Assembly (NCBI RefSeq): GCF_003086795.1
Contig: NZ_CP026003.1
Span: 1,756,777-1,820,776 of the forward strand
Source of the DNA: Stenotrophomonas sp. SAU14A_NAIMI4_5
Lineage (GTDB): Bacteria > Pseudomonadota > Gammaproteobacteria > Xanthomonadales > Xanthomonadaceae
DNA: 64,000 bases
Reading direction: 5' to 3'
Each line of letters starts with the position of its first letter. The first letter of the stretch is position 1. The notes under the pieces were generated by a model that had not been told where the DNA came from, did no database searches, and worked only from the letters and a program-made list of their open reading frames with translations. Made by a program: the position numbers and the translations under genes. Positions 1-10,300 of this stretch are shown in pieces.

Positions 1-2876
1 AGCAGCCCCGCGTGGAACTCCTTTTTCACCGACAAGGCCCAGCGCTGGGTGGAGGCGACCACGTACGGCCGGCCATCGGCGTACGCGCCGGCCCTGACAC
101 TGTCGATGTAGTCGTCGCGCAGCCGCACGGTCCAGTCCTTCAGGTTCCAGATCAAGGTGGCGCTGGCCCGCCACTCCGGCTTTGCCCCGTTGATGCCGAC
201 TTCGTTGGCCGCACCAAGGTCGGGCGCGATGATGTTCAACGCGCCGCGGGCGATCGCGGCGGCGACCTCCTGCACTTCGGCCGGCTTCTGCTGGGTGTAC
301 TCCTTCAACTGGCTGACGCTGACCAGCAGCGCGAAGCGCCCCCATGCGGTGTCCGGTAGCCGCCAGTTGAAGTTGTAATCCATGCCGGAGGCCGTCAGCG
401 GACTGCGGTTCTGGTAGCGGTTGTAGATGTTGGTGACGACGCCGGCCGGCTCAAGCCCGGTGCCCGCGAACAGGGCGATGTCTTCTGCAGTTGCCTGCGC
501 ACGCACGACGTTGGGGTTGCTGGTGCCTTCGACGACACGCAGGTAGGCGTCGTAGAGCAGTTCCTCGCCCATGGTGCTGATCGGGTTCTCGACCTTCACC
601 CGCCACGTGTCCACGCTCAGGCTGATCGAGCCGAAGCGTTCGGGCAGGAAGCGTGGCTCGAACACTGCGCCCCAGGAAGACTGTCGCGTCGTTTCCGGTT
701 TGACGTCATCGCCGTAGGAGGTCACCGAGCTGACCGATGGCTTGACCGCCGAACCACTGCTGTAAGCGTTGAGGCAGGCGCTGTAGTTCGGCTGTGCACC
801 CTTGGCGATGAGTGCATGGCAGCGGATGGCGTCGTTGTTGAAGCCGAACCCGTAGGTGGGCGGTGAATTGACCAGTTCCAGCCCCGGCGCGCGGAAGCCG
901 CCACTGACCGAGCCGCGCAGCAGCAGGCTGTCATTGACCTTCCACGCAGCGGCCAGCTTCGGCTTGGCGACCTTGCCGGCGTCGCTGTAGTCCTCCCAGC
1001 GCGCAGCCACCTGCAGGTCCAGCGATTGCACCAGCGGCACGCCCTGCGCGGCGGACACCAGGGGGATGGCCAGTTCGACCAGCGCGGAGGTGACGTTGCG
1101 GCTGCCATGCACGTCGGGCCGCGGGCTGTGGGTGAAGAAATTGCTGGGCGCCACCGTTCCGGTGTACCAGTCGGTATAGGGGTGGCTGCCATCGATGTTC
1201 CCATCGCGGTCATCGCTGCGGCTTTCGTAACGGTACTCCACGCCCGCCGCCACGCCGATGTCGCCGGCATACCACGTCAGTAGATCGGAGCGGTCGATCT
1301 TGAAATCCCACAACGCCAGCTCGCTGGTGCCTACGCGCGTCGCCTCGCCAATGAACGAGGAGGTGTCATAGGGCGTGGCATCGCCAACCCGGATGCTGGC
1401 GGGATCACCTCCGCTGAACGGATTGTAGGCACTGGCATCGGTGCGGTTCACCGCCTCGATGAAGGCATCGGTGAGCCCGCCCTGCTGCACATCGGTGCTG
1501 CGCGCGCGTGAGTACAGCAGTGCGCTTTCCCAGTTCCAGCCGCCTTCGGTCCAGCCACGCACGCCCAGCAGGACGCGCGACTGCTCGTTGTCGACCGTGA
1601 CGCGGCGGATCCCCGAGTCCGCGAACTGATAGTTCAGCAGTCGGATCGCATCGGCACCGCGCAGCGCTTCCGGCACCCAGTAGGCATCGGGACGGATGTG
1701 CAGCAGGAAGCCCTCGCCGCCGAAGCCGGACTCACTGCTCACCCACGACTCGGACCTGGCCCGGTAATAGGCCAGCTCGCCGAACAGCTGCAGCGAGTCG
1801 TTGATGTCGAACCGGCCGCTGGCGAACACATTGCCCTTGCGGATGGCGGGCGCCGAGGTGATGCCCGGCTCGGCGGCCGAGTCATAGTGGTAGCGGGTCG
1901 GCACCGTACCGGAGACGAGTGCGCCGGTCGCAGGATCGATGCTCCAGCTGCCGGTGCGCCTGCCATTGGCATAGGTATCGAAGTGGCCCCACGGCGTCCG
2001 CGTGCTGAAGCCGGTGCTGCCGTTCGGGTCGGGCACGCTGGTGCCATCTCTCAGCGGACGACGGCCATCGGTCGCCGTGAACCAGGCGTCGGAGTTGCGC
2101 TGCGCCGTCCGCGTGGAAAATCCGTAGAGCAGCGAGATGTTGCCGCGTCCATCGGCGAAGTCGCTGCCCAGGTAGCCATCCAGCGAGACGTCCTCACGAT
2201 GGCCGTCGGACACCTTGCCGTAGTCCAGGCGGACGCCTCCGCCGTTCTGCAGGTTGGCCGGCGTTACGAGGTCGACCACGCCCGCCACCGCGTCGGAGCC
2301 GTAGATGGAGGCTGCGCCGTCAAGCAGCAGGTTGATGCGTTCCAGACCGAAGGTCGGGATGGCATTGGCGTTGTAGGTCGTATCGTCGCCGCTGTTGCTG
2401 ATGGGATGCTGGACGGTGCGCCGGCCGTTGACCAGCAGCAGTGTGTACTTCGCGCCAAGGTTGCGCAGATTGATGGAGCCGACGTCGCCGCGGGCGACAT
2501 TCGAATTGCGCCCGGCGTTGGTGGTGCCTTTCTCGGTGACGGCGACGTCGCCAAACTGCGGCAGGCTGCGGAACAGCTCGTTGCCGTTGGTGGCGCCGGT
2601 CGATTCGATCTGTTCGCGGTCCACCGCCACCACCGGCAGCGCCGCCTGGGCGCCACCGCCGGCAATCTGCGAGCCGAGAACGGAGACCTTGTCGAGCAGG
2701 CGTGCATTCCCCTCATGCGCGTGCGCGGCGGAGGCCTGCTTCTCCTCGGCGGCCTCTGCCGCGGGCGCAAGCAGGGTGCACAGCGCCAGGGCCAGGTGGC
2801 GGCGGCGCGCTCGCTGCGGGCGCAGGTTGTACCACGGGCGTTGCACGCTCGAATGCGAGCGCAGGACGAGCTTCAT
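1..2876 (-). CDS. TonB-dependent receptor, C-terminus cut by window edge
   Basis: Outer-membrane TonB-dependent receptor; about 958 residues are visible and the frame stays open through base 1, so the end of the barrel lies outside the window. ATG at 2876 is preceded by a GGGG-type ribosome site. A long basic N-terminus leads into a hydrophobic stretch (ALALCTLLAPAAEA) that reads as a signal peptide. The plug domain follows, starting near LLDKVSVLGSQI and containing VNGRRT and the GSDAVAGVVDLVT strand typical of plugs, then many alternating barrel strands. The general look (long extracellular loops, over 950 residues) fits the peptide/unknown-substrate TBDR group common in xanthomonads. The substrate cannot be read from sequence. 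It lies 107 bp downstream of the secreted OsmC-like gene on the same strand and may share its transcript. Confidence 0.9.
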   Translation of the reverse strand, partial: MKLVLRSHSSVQRPWYNLRPQRARRRHLALALCTLLAPAAEAAEEKQASAAHAHEGNARLLDKVSVLGSQIAGGGAQAALPVVAVDREQIESTGATNGNELFRSLPQFGDVAVTEKGTTNAGRNSNVARGDVGSINLRNLGAKYTLLLVNGRRTVQHPISNSGDDTTYNANAIPTFGLERINLLLDGAASIYGSDAVAGVVDLVTPANLQNGGGVRLDYGKVSDGHREDVSLDGYLGSDFADGRGNISLLYGFSTRTAQRNSDAWFTATDGRRPLRDGTSVPDPNGSTGFSTRTPWGHFDTYANGRRTGSWSIDPATGALVSGTVPTRYHYDSAAEPGITSAPAIRKGNVFASGRFDINDSLQLFGELAYYRARSESWVSSESGFGGEGFLLHIRPDAYWVPEALRGADAIRLLNYQFADSGIRRVTVDNEQSRVLLGVRGWTEGGWNWESALLYSRARSTDVQQGGLTDAFIEAVNRTDASAYNPFSGGDPASIRVGDATPYDTSSFIGEATRVGTSELALWDFKIDRSDLLTWYAGDIGVAAGVEYRYESRSDDRDGNIDGSHPYTDWYTGTVAPSNFFTHSPRPDVHGSRNVTSALVELAIPLVSAAQGVPLVQSLDLQVAARWEDYSDAGKVAKPKLAAAWKVNDSLLLRGSVSGGFRAPGLELVNSPPTYGFGFNNDAIRCHALIAKGAQPNYSACLNAYSSGSAVKPSVSSVTSYGDDVKPETTRQSSWGAVFEPRFLPERFGSISLSVDTWRVKVENPISTMGEELLYDAYLRVVEGTSNPNVVRAQATAEDIALFAGTGLEPAGVVTNIYNRYQNRSPLTASGMDYNFNWRLPDTAWGRFALLVSVSQLKEYTQQKPAEVQEVAAAIARGALNIIAPDLGAANEVGINGAKPEWRASATLIWNLKDWTVRLRDDYIDSVRAGAYADGRPYVVASTQRWALSVKKEFHAGL

Positions 2877-2915
2877 CGAATATCCCCAGAGAGATGCTGA
2901 CAACCGGAGTGAAGG

Positions 2916-2952
2916 GGCGTCTCCCGGGCCGCTGTGGGCCGGGGAGACCGCC
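2916..2952 (-). terminator. Possible intercistronic hairpin
   Basis: GC-rich inverted repeat between the OsmC-like gene and the TonB receptor, with arms of about 15 bases (GGCGTCTCCCGGGCC against GGCCGGGGAGACCGCC, with mismatches). There is no T-run after it, so it may be an attenuating or mRNA-stabilising stem rather than a true terminator. Confidence 0.3.
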
Positions 2953-2983
2953 ACCGCAAGGTCAACCCATGCAACGCCTGCGG

Positions 2984-4174
2984 CTACTGCGCGGCGTCTG
3001 CGTAGGGACCGCGAACGATGCGGCCTTCGAGCTTCTGCTCGTCCTTGACCAAGTTGTAGAGCGGGCAGGTGGCCTCGACCGACTGCCGGAGGGCATCGAT
3101 CTCCTGGGCCGATGCAGGCGACTCGATGCGCACGCGATAGCGGATGCCGCTGTAGCGTGCCGGCGTGGTGACGCCCTTGCCGAAGCGCGGGCTCAGTTGA
3201 CCATCAACGGTCAGCTCCAGCGAGTCCAGCAACACGTTGCGGGAGGCTGCCTGCACTTCGAAGATGTGGGTCAGGCAGGTGCCGGTGACGCCCAGCAGGT
3301 GCTCCTCCACCGTGGGTGCCAGGCCGTAGCCAAGCAGCCCCGGCGCACTGTCATGCAGCTGCTGGTGGTAGCCATCCTTGCCCAGGAAAACGTGGCGCAG
3401 GCCGGTGTGGGGTTCGACGTGGGCGCGGGCGAGAAGGGTCTCGGGTTCCCTCGGTGCATCCTTCGGATCGCGTGGCGCCTGCCGGGCGAGTACCGCCGGG
3501 CGCTTCTCCTCGGTGATGAAGTCGCGCAGGCCTGGGGGCAGCTTCGGATTGCGCGTGGATGAGCTTTGGACGTAGTCCACGTCGGCGTGGCTGACCTGCT
3601 GGGGTCGCGTCACCAGATCGATCGCCGAGGAATTCTCGTGCACCGCGCGCTTCAGCGCCTGCAGCTGTGCATCGGTTGCCGGCGAATCGATGTAGACGAC
3701 GTAGGAGAGGTTGTTGGGATAGGCCAGGCTTGCGCTCTTGCGCTCGGGAATGCTGGTGAACACCACATCCAGCGCATCCAGCGGAATGTCCTGCACCGCC
3801 GCCTGCACGACGTACTCGTCAGCCACCGAGCTGGCGAGCGTACCGACCAGCGAGTCCCAGGAGCCGGCACCCAGGTTGTAGCCGGCGTAGTCCCGGCCGC
3901 TGTCGCTGATGTACTGGAACTCGCCGGTTGGCCCGATGCGCAGGCGCCTGACCCCTGAGCGGCTCTCGGCAGTCACCTTGGCATGGATGGTGGTCGGGAC
4001 TGCAGGCTGCGCTGACTGCGCCTGGATGGCCGCGCGCTTGGCAGCGACATAGGCGCGCAGCGGAGAGACCGCATCTTCAGCGGCAACCGCGCCGGGCGCG
4101 GACAGCAACAGCAGGGAGGACAGCGCGGCGGCGCCGATGAACGTCAACGCGGTCCGGGGGAGGGCGAGGGACAT
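2984..4174 (-). CDS. Secreted tandem OsmC-like protein
   Basis: 396 residues from ATG 4174. That start places a clear signal peptide first (MSLALPRTALTFIGAAALSS..., cleavage likely after VAA), whereas the frame extension to 4264 has no export signal. The mature protein holds two OsmC/Ohr-like repeats. The second (about residues 245-385) keeps both family cysteines, in GVTGTCLTHIF and VEATCPLYNL. The first (about 65-215) has the same fold pattern (WDSLVGTLASSVADEYVV ... VHENSSAIDLV), but both cysteines are replaced. OsmC/Ohr proteins reduce organic hydroperoxides with a reactive cysteine pair and are normally single-domain cytosolic dimers. Here one catalytic and one degenerate repeat are fused and sent to the periplasm. 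The TonB receptor lies just downstream. Peroxidase activity is inference. Confidence 0.7.
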   Translation of the reverse strand: MSLALPRTALTFIGAAALSSLLLLSAPGAVAAEDAVSPLRAYVAAKRAAIQAQSAQPAVPTTIHAKVTAESRSGVRRLRIGPTGEFQYISDSGRDYAGYNLGAGSWDSLVGTLASSVADEYVVQAAVQDIPLDALDVVFTSIPERKSASLAYPNNLSYVVYIDSPATDAQLQALKRAVHENSSAIDLVTRPQQVSHADVDYVQSSSTRNPKLPPGLRDFITEEKRPAVLARQAPRDPKDAPREPETLLARAHVEPHTGLRHVFLGKDGYHQQLHDSAPGLLGYGLAPTVEEHLLGVTGTCLTHIFEVQAASRNVLLDSLELTVDGQLSPRFGKGVTTPARYSGIRYRVRIESPASAQEIDALRQSVEATCPLYNLVKDEQKLEGRIVRGPYADAAQ

Positions 4175-4333
4175 GAAAGGAATGGGCTCCGAGGGCGAAC
4201 ATGAACGAGTGCCCACTGTTTCACGTCGGATCGCCCCGGCTAAATAACGCTTGGCCATTCCCATATACGCGCCCGCGCCAGCCGCCCAACGTCATCGACG
4301 CTGGGCGGCTGTCTCGCCGATCAAAAACCGGTA

Positions 4334-4765
4334 CTAGTAAATGCGGCGGGGCTCCGGAACCGGTGCCGGTGCCGGTGCACCGGGGTGCCACGGCCGCTCG
4401 ATCACCTGCGACGGCTGCTCGCGCCACATCACCGCCAGCGTGCAGTCGTTGGCGCGTTCCCGGCACATCTTTTCTGCCTTGCGCTGCGCGGCTTCCGGAC
4501 TGGCCTCGGCCAGGGCGAAGCCCATGGACACCGTTCCGGTGAAGATGGCCGAGTAGCCCTCGCCGGTGGCGACGGCCGACTGGCCGCAGTTGCGGGAGCG
4601 GGCGGCACAGTACTTCACCGCGTTCTGCATCGAGGCGCTCACCGTCGCCTGGTTCATCGAGTAGCCGTAGGCGCCATCTGCATCGTAGGCAATGGCCGAG
4701 GCCGCGCCTGCAGTGGACGAAACGCCCAACAGCAGCGCACAGGAAATTGCATGCATCCAGTTCAT
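4334..4765 (-). CDS. Secreted DUF4189-like protein
   Basis: 143 residues with a strong AGGAGG ribosome site just before ATG 4765. Residues 1-21 form a signal peptide ending in AGA. The mature part shows the pattern of small secreted xanthomonad DUF4189-like proteins: an AIAYDADGAYGYSMNQ start, paired cysteines (YCAARSRNCG; MCRERANDC) likely to form periplasmic disulfides, an Ala-rich helix, and a Pro-rich tail (PGAPAPAPVPEPRR). No enzymatic function is known for the family. It lies downstream of the ZnuD-like receptor (114 bp gap), so co-regulation by zinc is possible but not shown. Confidence 0.6.
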   Translation of the reverse strand: MNWMHAISCALLLGVSSTAGAASAIAYDADGAYGYSMNQATVSASMQNAVKYCAARSRNCGQSAVATGEGYSAIFTGTVSMGFALAEASPEAAQRKAEKMCRERANDCTLAVMWREQPSQVIERPWHPGAPAPAPVPEPRRIY

Positions 4766-4879
4766 TGAATCCTCCTTTTCGTCGATGGTTGACCGAAGGG
4801 GTAACGGTAATCAAGCCTGTCGTGCGCGCAATCGCGCCCGCGGTTCACGTTCCGCAGGCGCTGTGCTGCCGGCTCTGGT

Positions 4880-7225
4880 TCAGAGCCGCACGGTCACGCC
4901 CACCTGGAAGCCACGCCCCGGCAGTGGCGCGATGTATTTCAGTGGCGAGTTGTGCGGGCGCGCCTCTTCGTTGAGCAGGTTGCTGCCGTTGATGAAGACC
5001 TCCATCCCGGCCACGGCGGTCGTGCGCAAGGGAATCTCCCGGCTCAGCTGCAGGTCGACCAGGTTGAACGCATCCAGTGGTACTTCTTCGCTGACGTTGC
5101 GGCCCAGGTACTTCTGCGTGTCGTAGTAGGTGCTCGACAGCTGCGCCTTCCAGCCCTCGCGCTGCCATTGCACGGTGGCGCCGTAACGGTTGGTCGGCAT
5201 GTTGGGCAGGTATTCGCCATCGTTATGGGCGCGCAGCGAATCGGGGTGGTCGGCCTTGTTCTTCACCAGGTCGGCAAAGGCCGATACCTCCAGGCTGCCG
5301 AAGCGACCGAGCATCAGTGACTGCGAGGCATCGACCTCGAAACCCTTCACCGTCGTATCGGTCTGCTTCCAGTACTTCAGCGGCAGGCGGTTGGCGGTCT
5401 GCAGGCCGGAGTAGCCCAGGTACAGGTAGTTTTCGTAACGCATGCGGTAAGCGGTGGCCGACAGCTGGAAGCCGCCCAGGTGGAACAGGCCGGTCAGCTC
5501 GAGGTTCTTCGCACGTTCCGGGTCCAGGTTCTGGTTGCCTTCCTCCTGGGTCATCACCGAATAATGCGCATTGCTGGCGTAGAGCTCGTTGATCTCCGGT
5601 GCGCGCTGCGAGGAGGAGTAACGCACCTTGGCGGCGAACAGCGGGCCGAGTTCAACGTAGGCGCCGATGCTGTAGCTGTTGAGCCGGAAGTCGCGGTCCT
5701 GCAGCGTGGTGTTGGCGGAATTGCGCGCCGTCTTGAAGCTGCTCGGCCGCAATGTGTGGTCTACGCGTTCGTGGCGCACGCCGGCATCGAACGAGGCCCA
5801 GTCGAAGTCCAGTGTTTCCTTCAGGAACACCGCCTGGCTGCGCGTATCGACGTTGGGCAGGTAGCGCAGCGATCCGCTGCCGGTGACGTCACGCGACTGC
5901 TGGCTGAGACCGAGCAGGCCGCTCAGCGGGCCGACGCGGCGATGGGCCAGCAGCAGTTCGGCCTGGGTGCATTCAAAGTCGTAATCGTTGGCCTTGCTGG
6001 TACCCAGGCGTTCGCCCGAGGTGTTGTCCAGCTGCGAGACGCGCAGCTCGGCACGCTCGATGCCCGGCACCGGGTCGCGCAGCAGGGCTTCCAGCGCATA
6101 GCGCTCCTGCTTGATGACCACGCCCACAGGCAGGCCGTCGGCGTAGTTGGAACCGAAGGACAGGTTCTGCATCGAGAAGCCCGGCACGCCGTATTCGCTG
6201 TCCTTGGCATCAATACTGACACCCACGTAGCCGCGGTCGAAGAACAGGGTCGAGCCGAGAGCCACCTGGGAACTGCGTGAGTAGCTGTTGCCCAGGCGGT
6301 GGTGGTAGTCCGGGGTGACGTCGTTGTTGATCCGCTTCTGCACATAGGACGGCGTGCCGGCGACGTAGTCCGGATTGACCGGATTGACGTAGGTCTGGTG
6401 CTGCCAGACCGAGGTCGGGCTGTTGGTGTAGAAGGAGAACTCGCCATCGGCCCAGTCCGGGTTCTCGGTCATGAACTGGTCGATGTAGGGTTGCGAGGCT
6501 TTGTTGTAGACCTGCTGCACCCGGGCCTCCTTCTGGCAGGCATCGGCCAGCGCCGAGTTGACCCCGCCGGCGGCCGGGAACAGCTGGCTGTTGCAGGCGG
6601 CCGCCTTGCTGTTGCCGGGAATGTCGTAGTGCGAGATGCGCTGCCGCGAGACCTGCAGGTTGGTGGAGACGTTGCGCTGGTTGTTGAAGTTCATCCGGAA
6701 GCCCTGCGCATCGGCGGCGTTGAAGCCCTTGCGCAGCACCAGTTCCATCGACTGGTCCTTGTCTTCCATCGAGCGCGGGATCAGCCCGGAGTCGACCTCG
6801 ACGCTGCCGCCGATGGCGTTGCCGCCGTAGCGCACCGTGTCGGAGGACTTGTTGACGGTGACGCTGCGCACGAACAGCGGGTCGAATGGAATGTTGATGT
6901 CGCCGCTGATCGCGTTCATGCCAAGGATGGACTGGCCGTCCTGCAGGATCTGCACGCGGTTGCCGCTCAGGCTGCGGATGACCGGCGCGCCGGCGTTGGG
7001 CCCGAAGGCGCTGCTCTGCACGCCGGAGACATGCTCTAGCAGGCCGCCAAGGGTGCGGTTCTGGGCCTGCGGGTTGTCGACGGTGACCCGGCTGTCGATG
7101 CGTGAGGGCTGGCTGGCTTCCACCTGCAGGGTGGGAAGGGTGGGCGCGTCCGCCGCCCTGGCGGAATGGAGGGCGACGGACTGAAGGGCGAGGGGGATGG
7201 CTGCAGCTAGCAGGTGGCGACGCAT
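4880..7225 (-). CDS. znuD: ZnuD-like TonB-dependent zinc receptor
   Basis: 781 residues from ATG 7225; the frame continues upstream but only this start gives a signal peptide (MRRHLLAAAIPLALQSVAL, cleavage after ARA). Short plug domain: a TonB-box region near the mature N-terminus (TLPTLQVEAS), then LGGLLEHVSGVQSSAFGPN, GAPVIRSLSGNRVQILQDG and YGGNAIGGSVEVDSGLIP, matching the ZnuD/small TBDR group. The barrel contains a long loop with Cys pairs (AAACNSQLF ... ADACQKEA) and His residues (DYHHRLGN), as expected for a metal-binding lid. The C-terminus ends in an aromatic-type barrel strand (GFQVGVTVRL). ZnuD takes up zinc, and in Neisseria also haem, across the outer membrane. The zinc assignment rests on family resemblance plus the Zur-like site upstream. 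Confidence 0.75.
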   Translation of the reverse strand: MRRHLLAAAIPLALQSVALHSARAADAPTLPTLQVEASQPSRIDSRVTVDNPQAQNRTLGGLLEHVSGVQSSAFGPNAGAPVIRSLSGNRVQILQDGQSILGMNAISGDINIPFDPLFVRSVTVNKSSDTVRYGGNAIGGSVEVDSGLIPRSMEDKDQSMELVLRKGFNAADAQGFRMNFNNQRNVSTNLQVSRQRISHYDIPGNSKAAACNSQLFPAAGGVNSALADACQKEARVQQVYNKASQPYIDQFMTENPDWADGEFSFYTNSPTSVWQHQTYVNPVNPDYVAGTPSYVQKRINNDVTPDYHHRLGNSYSRSSQVALGSTLFFDRGYVGVSIDAKDSEYGVPGFSMQNLSFGSNYADGLPVGVVIKQERYALEALLRDPVPGIERAELRVSQLDNTSGERLGTSKANDYDFECTQAELLLAHRRVGPLSGLLGLSQQSRDVTGSGSLRYLPNVDTRSQAVFLKETLDFDWASFDAGVRHERVDHTLRPSSFKTARNSANTTLQDRDFRLNSYSIGAYVELGPLFAAKVRYSSSQRAPEINELYASNAHYSVMTQEEGNQNLDPERAKNLELTGLFHLGGFQLSATAYRMRYENYLYLGYSGLQTANRLPLKYWKQTDTTVKGFEVDASQSLMLGRFGSLEVSAFADLVKNKADHPDSLRAHNDGEYLPNMPTNRYGATVQWQREGWKAQLSSTYYDTQKYLGRNVSEEVPLDAFNLVDLQLSREIPLRTTAVAGMEVFINGSNLLNEEARPHNSPLKYIAPLPGRGFQVGVTVRL

Positions 7226-7248
7226 GACACGCTCCGTAAAATTGGCGT

Positions 7249-7271
7249 GAAATGTTATAACGTAACTATTC
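7249..7271. promoter_or_regulatory. Predicted Zur box
   Basis: A 23-bp imperfect palindrome reading GAAATGTTATA, A, CGTAACTATTC on the plus strand. The left half equals the gammaproteobacterial Zur half-site and 7 of 11 bases of the right half match its complement. It sits 24 bp upstream of the znuD start codon and 46 bp upstream of the divergent lhr start, in a 91-bp shared promoter region. Zinc-bound Zur binding here would repress the receptor; an effect on lhr is possible but unproven. Confidence 0.75.
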
Positions 7272-7316
7272 GTAACGACAAACGATTTCTTCGCCGTATC
7301 ATCGAAGCCATCATCG

Positions 7317-10300
7317 ATGGCGACCGGCCCTGTCTTGGATTCCCTGCAGCACTTCCATCCCGCCACCCGCGACTGGTTCCGTTCCGCGTTCGCCGCATCG
7401 ACGCCGGTGCAGGACGAGGCGTGGGCGTCGATCGCCGCAGGCCGGCACACCCTGGTGGTGGCGCCGACCGGATCGGGCAAGACGCTGGCTGCGTTCCTGC
7501 ATGCGATCGACCAGGTCTTCGCCGAGCGCGATGGCGACGCACGCCGCGACCCGGCGGCTAAGCCCGTACCGCGCACGCGCGTGCTGTACCTGTCGCCGAT
7601 CAAGGCATTGGGCAGCGATGTGCAGCGCAACCTGCAGGTGCCCCTGAAGGGCATCAGCGCCCGCCGCGGCGAGCGCGGCGATCCGGCGGTGGCCCTGACC
7701 GTGGCCATGCGCACCGGCGATACCAGCAGCAGTGACCGCGCACGCCTGGTGCGGCGCCCGCCGGATATCCTGATCACCACGCCAGAGTCGCTGTACCTGA
7801 TGCTGACCTCGCAGGCGAGGGAGATCCTGCGCGATGTGCATACGGTGATCCTCGATGAGATCCATGCGGTGGCGGGCGGCAAGCGTGGCTCGCACCTGGC
7901 GCTGAGCCTGGAGCGGCTCGATGCGCTGCTGCAGGCACCCGCACAACGCATCGGCCTGTCGGCCACGGTGCGCCCGGTCGAGGGCGTTGCCGCCTTCCTC
8001 GGCGGTGATCGCCCGGTGCAGGTGGTGCAGCCGCCTTCGCAGCGGCAGCTGGAACTGAAGATCGTGGTGCCGGTGGAAGACATGACCGATCTGGTCGTGC
8101 ACGGTCCCGCGGAAGGACGTGGGGCCGGCGCACGCACCGGTTCGATCTGGCCGCATGTGGAAGCCAGCATTCTCGACAACGTGATGCGGCATCGCTCCAC
8201 GATTGTGTTTGCCAATTCGCGTGGCGTGGCCGAACGGCTGACTGCACGACTCAACGAGCTGCATGCCGAGCGCACGGGCGTCGAGCCTGCGGGCGAAGCG
8301 GATGCTGCGGATACAGCCGCCTACGGATCGTTCACCGGCAGCACGGTGAACCGTGTCACCACGCCGGCCTCGGTGATCGCGCGCTCGCACCACGGCTCGG
8401 TGTCCAAGGAACAGCGCGCCGCCATCGAGCAGGCGCTGAAGTCGGGTGACCTGCGCTGCGTGGTCGCCACCTCCAGTCTTGAGCTGGGCATCGACATGGG
8501 CCTAGTGGACCTGGTGATCCAGGTCGCGGCGCCGCCTTCGGTGTCCAGTGCACTGCAGCGGGTGGGCCGTGCCGGTCACCAGGTGGGCGGCATGTCACGC
8601 GGCCTGCTGTATCCGCGTACGCGCCGTGATCTGGTCGATGCTGTGGTGGTGGTGGACAGCATGCTGCATGGACGCATCGAAGCCCTCGATCCGCCGCGCA
8701 ATCCGCTCGATGTGCTGGCCCAGCAGACCGTGGCGGCGGTAGCGATGGAGCCACTCGATGTCGAGGCCTGGTTCGCACGCGTGCGCCGGGCTGCGCCGTA
8801 CCGCACGCTGCCGCGCAGTGCCTTCGACGCAGTGCTGGACATGCTGGCCGGCCGCTATCCGTCCGATGAGTTCGCCGGTTTCCGCCCGCGGCTTGTCTGG
8901 GACCGGAAGACCGGCACGTTGACCGCACGTCCTGGCGCCCGCCAGCTGGCGGTGACCAGCGGCGGCACCATTCCCGACCGTGGCATGTATGCCGTCGTGC
9001 TGCCCGAAGGCGAAGAACAGGCGGGATCGCGCCGTGTCGGCGAGCTGGATGAAGAGATGGTCCACGAGTCGCGGGTGAATGATGTGATCACCCTCGGCGC
9101 AACGTCCTGGCGCATCGACCAGATCACCCTTGACCAGGTCGTGGTGACGCCAGCGCCGGGGCGCTCGGCGCGGCTGCCGTTCTGGCGCGGCGAAGGCATC
9201 GGCCGCCCGGCCGAGCTGGGGCAGGCCACCGGCGCCTTCCTGGCGGAACTCGAGACCGAGCCTGGCGGCGCTGCCGAGCCGTCGCCGGCATTGCTCGCCC
9301 GGCTGCGCGATCGCGGCCTGGATGAACGCGCGATCAGCAACATGCTGGCGCTCGTGGCCGAACAGCAGCAGGCCACCGGTGTGCTGCCCACCGACCTGCG
9401 CCTGGTCGTCGAGCGCTGCCGTGATGAACTCGGCGACTGGCGGGTGATGCTGCATTCGCCCTACGGCCGCCGCGTGCACGATCCCTGGGCGCTGGCGGTG
9501 GCTGCGCGCCTGCGCGAGCAGGCTGGCATCGATCCGGCCGTGGTGGCCAGCGACGACGGCATCATCGTACGCATGCCCGACCGCAGCGGTACACCGCCTG
9601 GCGCGGAACTGTTCCTGTTCGATGCGTCCCACCTGCGCCAGGTCATCAATCGCTCGGTCGCCGGTTCCGCGTTGTTCGCCGCACGTTTTCGTGAGTGTGC
9701 CTCGCGCGCGCTGCTGCTGCCGCGGCGCACGCCGGGCAAGCGCTCGCCGTTGTGGCAGCAGCGCCTGCGTGCGGGGCAGCTGCTGGAGATCGCCCGTGGC
9801 CACGATGAGTTCCCGATCCTGGTTGAGACCGCGCGCGAGTGCCTGCAGGACGTCTACGACCTTGATGCACTGGATGCGCTGATGCTGCGCGTGCAGGCCG
9901 GTCAGGTCCAGGTGGTCGAGGTGGATACGGCCGTGCCATCGCCGTTCGCGGCGAACCTGCTGTTCGGCTATGTCGCCGAGTTCATGTACGAAGCCGATGT
10001 ACCGCTGGCCGAACGGCGTGCATCGGTGCTGTCGCTCGACAGTGGGCTGCTGGCGGAACTGCTCGGCGAGGTGGATCTGGGCGAACTGCTGGACGATGCC
10101 GTGGTGGCCACCGTGGAGCGCGAGCTGCAACGCCTGGATCCGGCCCGCCACGCGCGTGGCAGCGAAGGCGTGGCCGACCTGCTGCGTGAGCTGGGCCCGC
10201 TGCCGGCCGTGGAGGTCGCACAGCGCATCACCGAGCCCGCGCAGGCGGATGCGTGGCTGCAGGCGCTGCAGGCGGCGGGTCGTGCGATCCGTGTTCCCGT

